Assembly: GCA_902794095.1 (NCBI GenBank)
Contig: CADBFZ010000004.1
Location: forward strand, 186,001-250,000
Source: an uncultured Lachnospiraceae bacterium
GTDB taxonomy: Bacteria > Bacillota > Clostridia > Lachnospirales > Lachnospiraceae
Length of the DNA stretch: 64,000 bases
Reading direction: 5' to 3'
Numbering within the stretch: position 1 is the first letter of the stretch; every line of letters begins with the position of its first letter. Below are positions 7,797 through 16,211 of the stretch, piece after piece. Made by a program: the position numbers and the translations under genes. Below the pieces are notes generated by a model. That model was not told the origin of the DNA, did no database searches, and worked only from the letters and a program-made list of their open reading frames with translations.

Positions 7797-9011
7797 ATGG
7801 TCAAAGTAAATGATAACTATTTAAAGCTTCCCGGAAGTTATCTCTTTTCCACCATCGGAAAGAAGGTAAAAGAGTACAGCGAGGCTCATCCCGAGGCTAA
7901 GATCATCAGACTCGGAATCGGCGATGTAACACAGCCCCTTGCTCCCGCCATCATCACAGCTCTTCACGGTGCGGTTGATGAGATGGGTAACAAGGACACC
8001 TTCAAAGGTTACGCTCCCGATCTCGGATACGAATTCCTCAGAAATGTAATCGCAGATACCGATTACAAACAGAGAGGATGCGACATTTCCGCAGACGAGA
8101 TCTTTGTTTCAGACGGCGCTAAATCCGACTGCGCAAACATTCAGGAGATCTTCTCCGTAGATAACAAGATTGCGGTATGCGATCCCGTTTATCCCGTTTA
8201 CGTAGATTCAAACGTAATGGCAGGAAGAACCGGCACCTATGATCCCAAGGCTGAGAACTGGTCCGATGTGATCTACATGCCCTGCCTTGAAGAGAACGGA
8301 TTTGCTCCCGAGCTTCCCACCGAAACTCCCGATCTTATCTACCTCTGCTTTCCCAACAACCCTACCGGTTCCGCAATCACCAAGGACGAACTTCAGAAGT
8401 GGGTTGACTATGCTAATAAAGTAGGCGCTGTCATTCTCTATGATGCAGCTTACGAAGCATATATCTCAGAGGACAACATCCCTCACTCAATCTATGAGTG
8501 TGAAGGAGCAAGAACCTGTGCAATCGAGTTCAGATCATTCTCTAAGAATGCAGGCTTTACCGGCGTAAGACTCGGCTTCACCGTAATCCCCAAGGATCTT
8601 AAAGCAGGAGATACTCCTCTTCATCCTCTTTGGGCAAGACGTCACGGAACCAAGTACAACGGAGCTCCCTACATCATTCAGAGAGCGGGCGAAGCTGTTT
8701 ATTCCGAAGAAGGAAAGAAGCAGTTAAAAGAGCAGGTTGCTTATTACATGAACAATGCAAAGGTAATCTACGAAGGACTTAAGAGCGCAGGCTACAGCGT
8801 ATCAGGCGGTGTAAATGCTCCTTACATTTGGCTCAAGGCTCCTAATAACATGACCAGCTGGGAATTCTTCGATTTCCTTCTCGACAAGGCTCATGTCGTA
8901 GGAACTCCCGGATCGGGCTTTGGACCCAGCGGAGAGCATTTCTTCAGACTCACAGCATTCGGAACTTACGAGAATACTCTCGAGGCTATTGAAAGAATCA
9001 AAAAACTGTGA
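7797..9011 (+). CDS. dapL: LL-diaminopimelate aminotransferase
   Basis: 404 residues, close to the usual size of about 410. It has the DapL-specific opening NYLKLPGSYLFSTIGKKV, the IIRLGIGDVTQPL motif, CFPNNPTGSA, LYDAAYEAYI and the PLP lysine K250 in FRSFSKNAGFTGVRLG. It makes LL-diaminopimelate directly from tetrahydrodipicolinate and glutamate, bypassing the succinyl or acetyl branches, and so feeds lysine and peptidoglycan synthesis. A perfect AAAGGAG precedes the ATG. It is the last gene of the operon and is followed by a hairpin terminator at 9059-9103. Confidence 0.93.
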   Translation: MVKVNDNYLKLPGSYLFSTIGKKVKEYSEAHPEAKIIRLGIGDVTQPLAPAIITALHGAVDEMGNKDTFKGYAPDLGYEFLRNVIADTDYKQRGCDISADEIFVSDGAKSDCANIQEIFSVDNKIAVCDPVYPVYVDSNVMAGRTGTYDPKAENWSDVIYMPCLEENGFAPELPTETPDLIYLCFPNNPTGSAITKDELQKWVDYANKVGAVILYDAAYEAYISEDNIPHSIYECEGARTCAIEFRSFSKNAGFTGVRLGFTVIPKDLKAGDTPLHPLWARRHGTKYNGAPYIIQRAGEAVYSEEGKKQLKEQVAYYMNNAKVIYEGLKSAGYSVSGGVNAPYIWLKAPNNMTSWEFFDFLLDKAHVVGTPGSGFGPSGEHFFRLTAFGTYENTLEAIERIKKL

Positions 9012-9017
9012 TATAGT
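8989..9017 (+). promoter_or_regulatory. Candidate promoter upstream of the giant surface protein gene
   Basis: TTGAAA (8989-8994) and TATAGT (9012-9017) are spaced 17 bases at the very end of dapL. If used, its transcript would have to read through the hairpin at 9059-9103 before reaching the TTG start at 9124. Weak evidence; an alternative is read-through from the dapL operon. Confidence 0.3.
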
Positions 9018-9058
9018 TCTGACCACGGCTTAGACCGATTCTATTACAATTATTCAAT

Positions 9059-9103
9059 AAGAGACTTATGTTTCCCAAAGGGAGACGTGGGTCTCTTTTT
9101 TTG
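9059..9103 (+). terminator. Intrinsic terminator after dapL
   Basis: The outer arms AAGAGAC (9059-9065) and GTCTCTT (9091-9097) continue inwards with mostly paired bases to a CCC-AAA-GGG tip, and a run of eight T (9095-9102) follows. This is a classic Rho-independent terminator. Confidence 0.88.
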
Positions 9104-9123
9104 CGTTTAAGGAGGAATGCACT

Positions 9124-12100
9124 TTGAAGAAAAACAATTTGGAAAATCTGGAAGAGATGATAGCTTTGTTTTTTCTGGTCACGGTTCTGTCGGCCTTGAT
9201 ACTGCTGTCATCATATGCGGGTGAGAGAGTCTCTGCCGCAGAACTTCCGACGCCGGATACGGTTTATGAGAGTTATAAGAATAATCCGTATCTGAGATTT
9301 TATGAGGGAAGCAGGGGGATTGCATGGACTACGATCCACCCGGGCGGATATTCTATCACGTCACACGGCGCATATATCTACGGCGGTGGTGTGAGCATCT
9401 ATAGAGGTGAGTACGGTAAAACAGTTATTCCCGAAGGCACTGTTTCCAGAAAAGAATTACAGGGCCCTCTTCCTGCGGGACATCACTATTATTCTGCACC
9501 TTTAAACAACACCGTAATCCCTGTGGGAAAATGGGTGATCGATCATGTTGATTCACGCTGCGTACACGGACCATTTTCCGCGTGCAGGGATTATGAGTAT
9601 TACGGCCTGAAGGGGTTATCAAATGTTAAATGCGGAAGGCCTTATGACTCGGGCTGGAAAGCGTATTGCGCGGATTGCGGCGAGGAAATCACAGGACTTG
9701 TTTACGCTTCCGATGACTGCGTAAAGAGGATCGGATATATCTTCGTGGGAGATTCTTCGTTCCGTAAACAGTACCCTGCAGAGTATCTCTTCATATGTCC
9801 CATATGTGGCGATAATCTTGAAAACGATCTGTGCATGACTTCACACGATTGCAAAAGCTTCGTATCCGCAAACAGATACACTGTTGTCTACGACGGTAAC
9901 GGTGCGACCAAAGGAAGCATGCCTTCATCCGTATGTTATTACGGTGGTGCGGACGAATACGAAGGCGAGCCTGTCTCCGGTGCAACTTCGTTAAAAGAAA
10001 ACGAATACGTAAACCCCGGATATAAATTCATGGGTTGGAGTGACTCACCCGAGGGACAGGTATTATTCACAGACGGTGCATCAACAGCATCTATTGAAAA
10101 CTACTTTACATATCTGGCAGATACGGGAGATGAAAGCAATGACAGGGAGATAAAACTCTATGCAGTTTGGGCGGAGAGTTCAAGCACATTAATTATTTCC
10201 GGCGGATCTTTCGGAGAATCATCAGGCTCTTATGCGGGTGAGAATTCTATTACCAAAGGTTATATGTATGAGACATATGTTAAGAGCGATAATCTTACAC
10301 CACCTTGCGGATATAAAGTAAGTCTCGAAGGCCCCTGCGGAGTATCCCTTGGCGATGTATATGCGGGAGCGGAACTTATCGGATGGAGATTTGAAAGTGA
10401 TGACCCCGATGCGCATATACTAACTGATGCGGCGGGAACCATATCTTATTACGGCAGAGTATCGGGAGAAGTGACAGGCGTGTCATCATCGGGAAACTTT
10501 ACATATATCCATTCATCATCCGCAGATAATATAATCGATGAAGCGATTGCAATATGGAAGAGTACATCACTTGTTCTTCCGGAAGGATATCTTCCGGGAT
10601 ATATATTTGATGGATGGTACTCCAATCCGGGTTTATCTCCCGAATCATATGTGGGAGGAAGAGGGGATATATACTGTCCCAAATCGGATACGGTTCTGTA
10701 TGCAGCATTTACGGAGTTTGATCTTGAGGTATCTCCCGATTATATGGGTAATGATTCTTTCGGTGATCTGAGATACAGCGGACTTACCGATCTGAAATTT
10801 CCGAAGCTTTCAAACTATGATGTTTTCAAATACTACATCTCCTCTGAATATCCCGAATACAACTGGGTGGAAAGTTCATCGGATATAAATGAAGTATATA
10901 CAGCCGATGAGCAAAGAGCGTTTGACGGTGACGGAATCTATTCGGAGTATACAGCTCCCGTTGCAGGCATCTATACATTTGATCTGTGGGGAGGTGCGGG
11001 TGCATCCTATGCGGGGTATCCCGGTGAAAACGGAGAATATTCTTCCTGCAAAATATTCCTGAATAAAGGTGATGTTGTTGGCATATATACAGGCGCTTCC
11101 GGCAAGGCTGTTAATAACGACGGAGTGATTGACTGTTACGGAGGCGAAGGATCCTATATCACCGTAAACGGAAAAATGATAATGTCTTCTGCCGGTGGTG
11201 ACGGTGCGGATTTTGTATTGAATGTTCGCGAAGAGTATGGATATACGGGTTCCATTAAGTCGTTTAAAGTTGAAGCTGATGGAACTTATACCCTTGAAGT
11301 ATGGGGCGCTTCGGGTAGCCCTACAGTCAGCGGGGTACGTGACTACGGGCGCGGAGGATATGCAAAAGGAGAACTGGAACTCAAATCCGGAACGGTTCTG
11401 TATATCTGTGTCGGTGGAAGCGGCGGATATAACGGTGGCGGATCCGGAGGGAGTGACGGATTCGGCGGACATGGCGGAAGCGGAGGCGGTGCAACTCACA
11501 TTGCATTTATGAGCGGTCAGCTTCGAAGTCTTTGGAATAATAAAGACAAAGTATGTCTGGTTGCAGGAGGCGGAGGTGGCTCAGCGGGAGACGGCGGCTC
11601 GGGCGGATACGGAGGAGGTCCCTCCGGAGGTAACGGAAGATCGTATTGGCCCGGCGGAGAAACGAGTTCTGCGGGCGGTAAACAAAATTCCGTAGGCGGA
11701 GAAAGTTATATTCCCGAATGCTGTGCGGGCTTCGGATACGGCGGAAGAGGTTTTTCATATTCTCAGGGCAGTAATGTTTCAGCCATGATAAATAACGGTG
11801 GCGGCGGAGGCGGATGGTACGGAGGCACCGGAGGGTCCGTAAAAGATAAGTCATACGGCTGCGGAGGTGCGGGCGGAAGCGGATATATCGGCGGCGTAAA
11901 TAACGGAAGTATGTCGAGCGGGGTAAGGAACGGAAACGGTTATGCAGTTATATCAGTGTCTGTCAACATACACGGAAGCGCTGCTACCGGTGAAGTTACG
12001 GGATTTGATCCGGGAGATTTTCTGTATGCGGATCACTCGGTCGCAGATCATGATACTTGCATTTATCCCGAAGGGGATGAATGCAGAAATGGATATTGCA

Positions 12101-13962
12101 TCATAACAGAACCTTCGGAGAATTATTACAACGATTCCGATGCCAAGATTCTTTCACCGGATCTTTCCTCTCCGGATATGATCTCAGGTATCTTTTTTAC
12201 TTACGATCCTGATTTGAAAGCAGTCACTGTATATTGGGATATGCCGGATGATAACGGCACGAGATATTATTACAAAGCCGGTGCCTACAGATCGTCGGAT
12301 ATCATGGCGGGACGAACATTCTGTGCACATACGGGAATAAAGAGTCTTGATATAGAAACCGGAGTATATGCATACAGATTCCTAATCGATACGGTTAAAA
12401 CAAGAGATAAGTCCTATGTTTATGATAACGGTGCCGAGATGATGACTGCATGGTCATCGATATCGGGAAGTGCACCTGATGCAGAGTTTACGAAATGGTT
12501 TGAAAAAGCTTCCGCAGACGATAAGAGATGTACGGGCGTAACCCTATCCCCGGACGGCACCGATAAGTATATTCATATCATTGCAATAGACAGAGCAGGG
12601 AATATCAGTGAAGTATTTGATACTGCAGTTGACGGAGACGGGGCACATATTCCATATCCTCTTATCACGGAAGAAATCGGAATCGTTGATGCACCTAATG
12701 TATATGCGGACGCGAGCAGAGAAAATACATATTATGTAAGAGCTGACGGAAGAGCGGTTTTTAGTTTGGAATACGAAGCATATATTTCCGGATTTGCACG
12801 GACTACATACCAGCCCGATATCGCACGCATTCATATGAGCGGAAGCGAGTACTCACAGTTTTCTTTTGATAAGAATCCTAATGTAGCAACAGATGTTGAT
12901 GCAGTGTTAAATGATATGTCGGTTTTCGGACCTTTCAGATATCAAACTATCGGAGTACGAGATGCAATAAGATCCGGTGCATCGACAAGGCTTTCTTTTA
13001 CTGCAGACTTTACAACCCTTTCGGAAGAAGAATCTTTTGTATATCCCACAGCTCATGCCTACATCGAATCGGGCAGTGAGCATTATGGATTATCAGGTGG
13101 TCTTGTATCAAGTGATATCGATGCGGATAAGTTAAACGGGATTACGATCATAGGAGACGGCAGCATTCCCGAGTGTTATGTTTCCGTTAACGGATCGGAA
13201 TATGAGAGGCTTCGCGTATGTGATATATCCAATGTAAGTACGGGATATGTTGTGGACAGAAGAGAAGGTGCCGTAAATATCGATCTGTATGTAACGGATA
13301 CGGGAGCGGGACTTAAGGGAGGTTTTGAGATTTGTGTTAAGAATCTCGATAACGGACTTGAAGCCTTTTATCAAAGCACCGGGGATCATTATAGTCTGGA
13401 ACTTAAGATAGATGAGGATTCGGAAGAAGCGTGTTTTGAAAACATGCTCTTTAACGGAAGATTCATCATAAGAGTTGCTTCCGAAGATAATGTGGGGAAT
13501 TCAGGAACAGAAGAAAGTGCGGGTCTTACGGAACTTGATGTAAACGGGGAGATTGTAAGAATACTCGATGAGATAGCAGGTCCTCTTACGGATGAAGACG
13601 GAAATGTTTATATCAAGAAAGGAGAGAGCGGATACGTTCTTTCCAAAGTGTGGGGTTATCCGGACGCCGTACTGGTTTCTTTTGCGGATGAGAGTTTAAG
13701 AGAATATGACGTGCTTTATGTTATGGGCGATACTCTTCCGGATTCGCTTTCAGATTATGCGGGCACGGTAATATATACGGATAAGCCCGAGTATTATCTG
13801 GAAGAGGAGACGGAATTTACACTTCCCTTGGATTACCCTTCAGATGAGATAAAAGTTACCATAACCGCATATAAAGGGGATGAGTGCATAACCTGGGAAG
13901 CGCAGTGTATGGTGATTTCTTCCGGAAGTGTACTTGATGAATTGATGACTGTGCTCAGATGA
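9124..13962 (+). CDS. Giant secreted protein with InlB-like repeats and ALK/LTK-type glycine-rich domains
   Basis: 1612 residues. TTG start with AAGGAGG 8 bases upstream. Residues about 12-40 form a signal peptide or signal anchor ending in VSAAE. Residues about 150-245 form a cysteine-rich region with CxxC pairs (CADCG, CPICG). About 250-345 and 480-530 hold InlB/Listeria-Bacteroides-type repeats (VVYDGNGA, FMGWSDSPEG, FDGWYSNPG). About 612-700 is a degenerate and 715-950 a full glycine-rich domain with DGTYTLEVWGASG, LKSGTVLYICVG and CLVAGGGGG, the pattern of the ALK/LTK glycine-rich domain. The remaining 650 residues are beta-rich. No LPXTG sorting signal was seen, so anchoring is unknown. 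It probably acts outside the cell in binding or adhesion; that role is inference. Confidence 0.75.
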   Translation: MKKNNLENLEEMIALFFLVTVLSALILLSSYAGERVSAAELPTPDTVYESYKNNPYLRFYEGSRGIAWTTIHPGGYSITSHGAYIYGGGVSIYRGEYGKTVIPEGTVSRKELQGPLPAGHHYYSAPLNNTVIPVGKWVIDHVDSRCVHGPFSACRDYEYYGLKGLSNVKCGRPYDSGWKAYCADCGEEITGLVYASDDCVKRIGYIFVGDSSFRKQYPAEYLFICPICGDNLENDLCMTSHDCKSFVSANRYTVVYDGNGATKGSMPSSVCYYGGADEYEGEPVSGATSLKENEYVNPGYKFMGWSDSPEGQVLFTDGASTASIENYFTYLADTGDESNDREIKLYAVWAESSSTLIISGGSFGESSGSYAGENSITKGYMYETYVKSDNLTPPCGYKVSLEGPCGVSLGDVYAGAELIGWRFESDDPDAHILTDAAGTISYYGRVSGEVTGVSSSGNFTYIHSSSADNIIDEAIAIWKSTSLVLPEGYLPGYIFDGWYSNPGLSPESYVGGRGDIYCPKSDTVLYAAFTEFDLEVSPDYMGNDSFGDLRYSGLTDLKFPKLSNYDVFKYYISSEYPEYNWVESSSDINEVYTADEQRAFDGDGIYSEYTAPVAGIYTFDLWGGAGASYAGYPGENGEYSSCKIFLNKGDVVGIYTGASGKAVNNDGVIDCYGGEGSYITVNGKMIMSSAGGDGADFVLNVREEYGYTGSIKSFKVEADGTYTLEVWGASGSPTVSGVRDYGRGGYAKGELELKSGTVLYICVGGSGGYNGGGSGGSDGFGGHGGSGGGATHIAFMSGQLRSLWNNKDKVCLVAGGGGGSAGDGGSGGYGGGPSGGNGRSYWPGGETSSAGGKQNSVGGESYIPECCAGFGYGGRGFSYSQGSNVSAMINNGGGGGGWYGGTGGSVKDKSYGCGGAGGSGYIGGVNNGSMSSGVRNGNGYAVISVSVNIHGSAATGEVTGFDPGDFLYADHSVADHDTCIYPEGDECRNGYCIITEPSENYYNDSDAKILSPDLSSPDMISGIFFTYDPDLKAVTVYWDMPDDNGTRYYYKAGAYRSSDIMAGRTFCAHTGIKSLDIETGVYAYRFLIDTVKTRDKSYVYDNGAEMMTAWSSISGSAPDAEFTKWFEKASADDKRCTGVTLSPDGTDKYIHIIAIDRAGNISEVFDTAVDGDGAHIPYPLITEEIGIVDAPNVYADASRENTYYVRADGRAVFSLEYEAYISGFARTTYQPDIARIHMSGSEYSQFSFDKNPNVATDVDAVLNDMSVFGPFRYQTIGVRDAIRSGASTRLSFTADFTTLSEEESFVYPTAHAYIESGSEHYGLSGGLVSSDIDADKLNGITIIGDGSIPECYVSVNGSEYERLRVCDISNVSTGYVVDRREGAVNIDLYVTDTGAGLKGGFEICVKNLDNGLEAFYQSTGDHYSLELKIDEDSEEACFENMLFNGRFIIRVASEDNVGNSGTEESAGLTELDVNGEIVRILDEIAGPLTDEDGNVYIKKGESGYVLSKVWGYPDAVLVSFADESLREYDVLYVMGDTLPDSLSDYAGTVIYTDKPEYYLEEETEFTLPLDYPSDEIKVTITAYKGDECITWEAQCMVISSGSVLDELMTVLR

Positions 13963-13970
13963 ATTATAAT
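13942..13970 (+). promoter_or_regulatory. Promoter for the propeller-like secreted protein
   Basis: TTGATG (13942-13947), a 17-base spacer and a perfect TATAAT (13965-13970) straddle the end of the giant gene. The predicted transcript would start near 13977, about 44 bases before the TTG start codon at 14021. It suggests the second secreted protein can be expressed independently. Confidence 0.5.
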
Positions 13971-14020
13971 AATATGTGACGCGTAAGTTTCGCGATGAAT
14001 ATATATGAGAGGTTAGAGTT

Positions 14021-15022
14021 TTGAAAAGATCATACAAATTATCACGTATTATTATATATGCTGCAGTTCTTATAATGCTTTGCTCGGTTAAGGTACAGGC
14101 TGCGCCCGGAAGTGCACCCGGTACTGTTTTCCCGGTAAGGACAAGTGAGTATGCACAGAGCTATGTATCGACTCAGCAGGTTTGCCTTAACGGTATCAAT
14201 TTCATAGTTGATACTTATCACGACAGAATCCTTTACAACGATTCTGCAAATATCGGAAGCAACCTTTTCTCTTGGAAGGTTATGGCAAGTGATTTCAACA
14301 AGCCCCACTCCATTACTTCCGATGGAATGATCTATCTTGTTACCGATACGGATAACAACAGAGTAGCGACTTATACCAGACTTCCAAGCGGAGAGTTTAT
14401 CGAGCTTCAGAGTTTTGCAAATGTGGGAATCAGACCTCACTACTGCGAATACGATGCTTCGACTCAGTCCTTCTATGTATGGAGTTCATACACCGGAGAG
14501 ATGTATATCTATAAGAGAACTCAGGGAACCTACATGGTTACCCTCTCTGCGGTTAAGAAGGTTGATGCACTCTTTGGTCTTTACACCAGATCTTTTACCA
14601 TAGACGGTAACAACATCATTCTTACCAGCCAGGGTGCAGGTGGAATCGTAGTCGTCAATAAGAGAACTTTCAAACTTGTTGGTGCTTATCCCGTGCCCGA
14701 TCAGATGGGCGGAGTTGTTCAGGTAGCACATGTAGGCGGTCACTATTATCTGACCACTTCATCCGACAGAGCAGGTAACATGAATATGGCTGCAACATAC
14801 AGAAGCACTTCTCTTGCAGGATTCATGAGTCTTACCACCTGTGAGGATGTAACCGCAAGACTCGGCGGTGTGACGGGAATGCAGGTTCCTTATTACATCA
14901 CAAACTGCGGCGGATTATATTACGTAAGATTTACCGGTCTTGCTTCCGGATATCCCGACAAGGGATGCATCTTCACAGAGGATGCTTACGGAAATATCGT
15001 AGTATACTCCGTATGGCCTTAA
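14021..15022 (+). CDS. Secreted beta-propeller-like protein
   Basis: 333 residues. TTG start with GAGAGGT upstream. Residues 1-28 form a clear signal peptide (basic start, hydrophobic core, cleavage near VQAAPG). The mature part has blade-like repeats with the pattern of NHL or phytase-type propellers: GINFIVDTYHDRILY, DGMIYLVTDTDNNRVATY, TQSFYVWSSYTGEMYIY, GNNIILTSQGAGGIVVV, GGHYYLTTSSDRAGNM. No catalytic residues can be named. It follows the giant surface protein in the same direction and shares its rare start codon, which suggests a joint extracellular role. Function unknown. Confidence 0.65.
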   Translation: MKRSYKLSRIIIYAAVLIMLCSVKVQAAPGSAPGTVFPVRTSEYAQSYVSTQQVCLNGINFIVDTYHDRILYNDSANIGSNLFSWKVMASDFNKPHSITSDGMIYLVTDTDNNRVATYTRLPSGEFIELQSFANVGIRPHYCEYDASTQSFYVWSSYTGEMYIYKRTQGTYMVTLSAVKKVDALFGLYTRSFTIDGNNIILTSQGAGGIVVVNKRTFKLVGAYPVPDQMGGVVQVAHVGGHYYLTTSSDRAGNMNMAATYRSTSLAGFMSLTTCEDVTARLGGVTGMQVPYYITNCGGLYYVRFTGLASGYPDKGCIFTEDAYGNIVVYSVWP

Positions 15023-15038
15023 GTTATTTAGTGCATAA

Positions 15039-15063
15039 AAAAAGCTGCCGATGGCAGCTTTTT
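15039..15063. terminator. Bidirectional terminator between convergent genes
   Basis: AAAAAGCTGCC (15039-15049) and GGCAGCTTTTT (15053-15063) form an 11-base-pair stem with a GAT loop, with A-rich and T-rich flanks on the two sides. It serves the plus-strand propeller gene and the minus-strand phosphoesterase gene. Confidence 0.88.
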
Positions 15064-15074
15064 CTTATGCTTAT

Positions 15075-16211
15075 TTATCCCTGAACATATCCTTCGGGTA
15101 CTATGTGTACGACTCCGATTACTCCGATGAATGCGGGAGAGAAGATATGCTGTGTGAGGCCTTCTCTTATCTCGCCTTCCCATGCCGCATGCAGGTGACC
15201 TGCAAGAACATAGGTGCATGTTGAATCTTCATCGTAGAGCATGTTCAGATATTCCCACATGGTAGGATCGGGAGTATAAGATTCACTTCCGAGTCCCCAG
15301 TAGTAGATCTTGTTTCTGACAAGCATCGATAATTCTTCCAGTGTCGGATCTACCTGTGAGTAGTAGGGTACATGAGTTGCGGCAATTACCGGTACTCCGC
15401 GGGAATACAGATCGGTGAGGACTTCCATTTGTTCTGCACCGGGAGTTTTGATCGAGTTGTTGACCCCGGCTATTATGAACTCTCCGAAATCCAGATACTT
15501 ACGGGTATTGTCATCTCCGTCAAGTTCCGCATGGAGATCGTGAGCTACATAATCGTCAAATCCGGTGCTTCCGTCACTGTACCAGGTTCCGTAATCGTGA
15601 TCCGCTCTCAGGTACAGGATACTTTCCTGCGGGTACTTAAGTCTGTCATATTCTGCCTTGAGTACTTCCATATTGGAAGTGCTGCAGTAATCGAGAATAT
15701 CTCCTCCGAATATAACAGCGTCAAAATCATTGTAGTTAAGATAGTTGACTATCTCGGGCCATAGCTCTTTGCCGTGGTATCCGTCAGGTGATATGGACAA
15801 GGTCTCATATCTGGTCATGACGGTTTCAAGGCTTCCCTCGGATACATCACCTGCTTCGCAGTCTGTGATCATATGAAGATCGGAAACCCAGGCGATGGTA
15901 TATTCATGTTCCAAGCCGGGGATTTCGATATAAACATGTTCCTCGGTGAAATCATATCCGGGTGCGGGATAAACTGTTGGTTCGGGCTCGGGTTCAGGTT
16001 CCGGTTCAGGCTCAGGTTCGGGCTCGGGTATATCCGACACATCGGGAACCTGAGGCGTGATTTCGGGATTCGGAAGTACAAAGAACAATATGAGTCCCGT
16101 TATTGTAAGAACCAGCAGTATGGCCGAGAGGATCAACGTGATCCTGCTGTCACGGTCAAGTTTCTTCTTGGGGGCAGCAGGCTTTTTATCCTTCTTTTTA
16201 TCTTCGGCCAT
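15075..16211 (-). CDS. Membrane-anchored metallophosphoesterase
   Basis: 378 residues. A lysine-rich cytoplasmic tail, one membrane helix (24-45), a (Glu-Pro) repeat linker (62-78) and then a calcineurin-like phosphoesterase domain facing outwards. Metal-site motifs in order are SDLH (D111, H113), GGDILDY, RADHDYG in the GNHD position, ATHVPYY and AGHLHA. The asparagine of the usual GNH motif appears as Ala-Asp (RADH), which is a deviation to note. The substrate is unknown. The ATG overlaps the stop of the preceding zinc-ribbon gene by one base (TAATG), so the two minus-strand genes are translationally coupled. Confidence 0.8.
   Translation of the reverse strand: MAEDKKKDKKPAAPKKKLDRDSRITLILSAILLVLTITGLILFFVLPNPEITPQVPDVSDIPEPEPEPEPEPEPEPEPTVYPAPGYDFTEEHVYIEIPGLEHEYTIAWVSDLHMITDCEAGDVSEGSLETVMTRYETLSISPDGYHGKELWPEIVNYLNYNDFDAVIFGGDILDYCSTSNMEVLKAEYDRLKYPQESILYLRADHDYGTWYSDGSTGFDDYVAHDLHAELDGDDNTRKYLDFGEFIIAGVNNSIKTPGAEQMEVLTDLYSRGVPVIAATHVPYYSQVDPTLEELSMLVRNKIYYWGLGSESYTPDPTMWEYLNMLYDEDSTCTYVLAGHLHAAWEGEIREGLTQHIFSPAFIGVIGVVHIVPEGYVQG

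Noticed and set aside
10876-11499. 207-codon minus-strand frame opposite the glycine-rich domain
   Set aside because: GGN-rich codons give open reverse frames; no start site or recognisable domain.
15960-16026. Short tandem repeat as a CRISPR or satellite
   Set aside because: It is the coding sequence of the Glu-Pro repeat linker, with no spacers.
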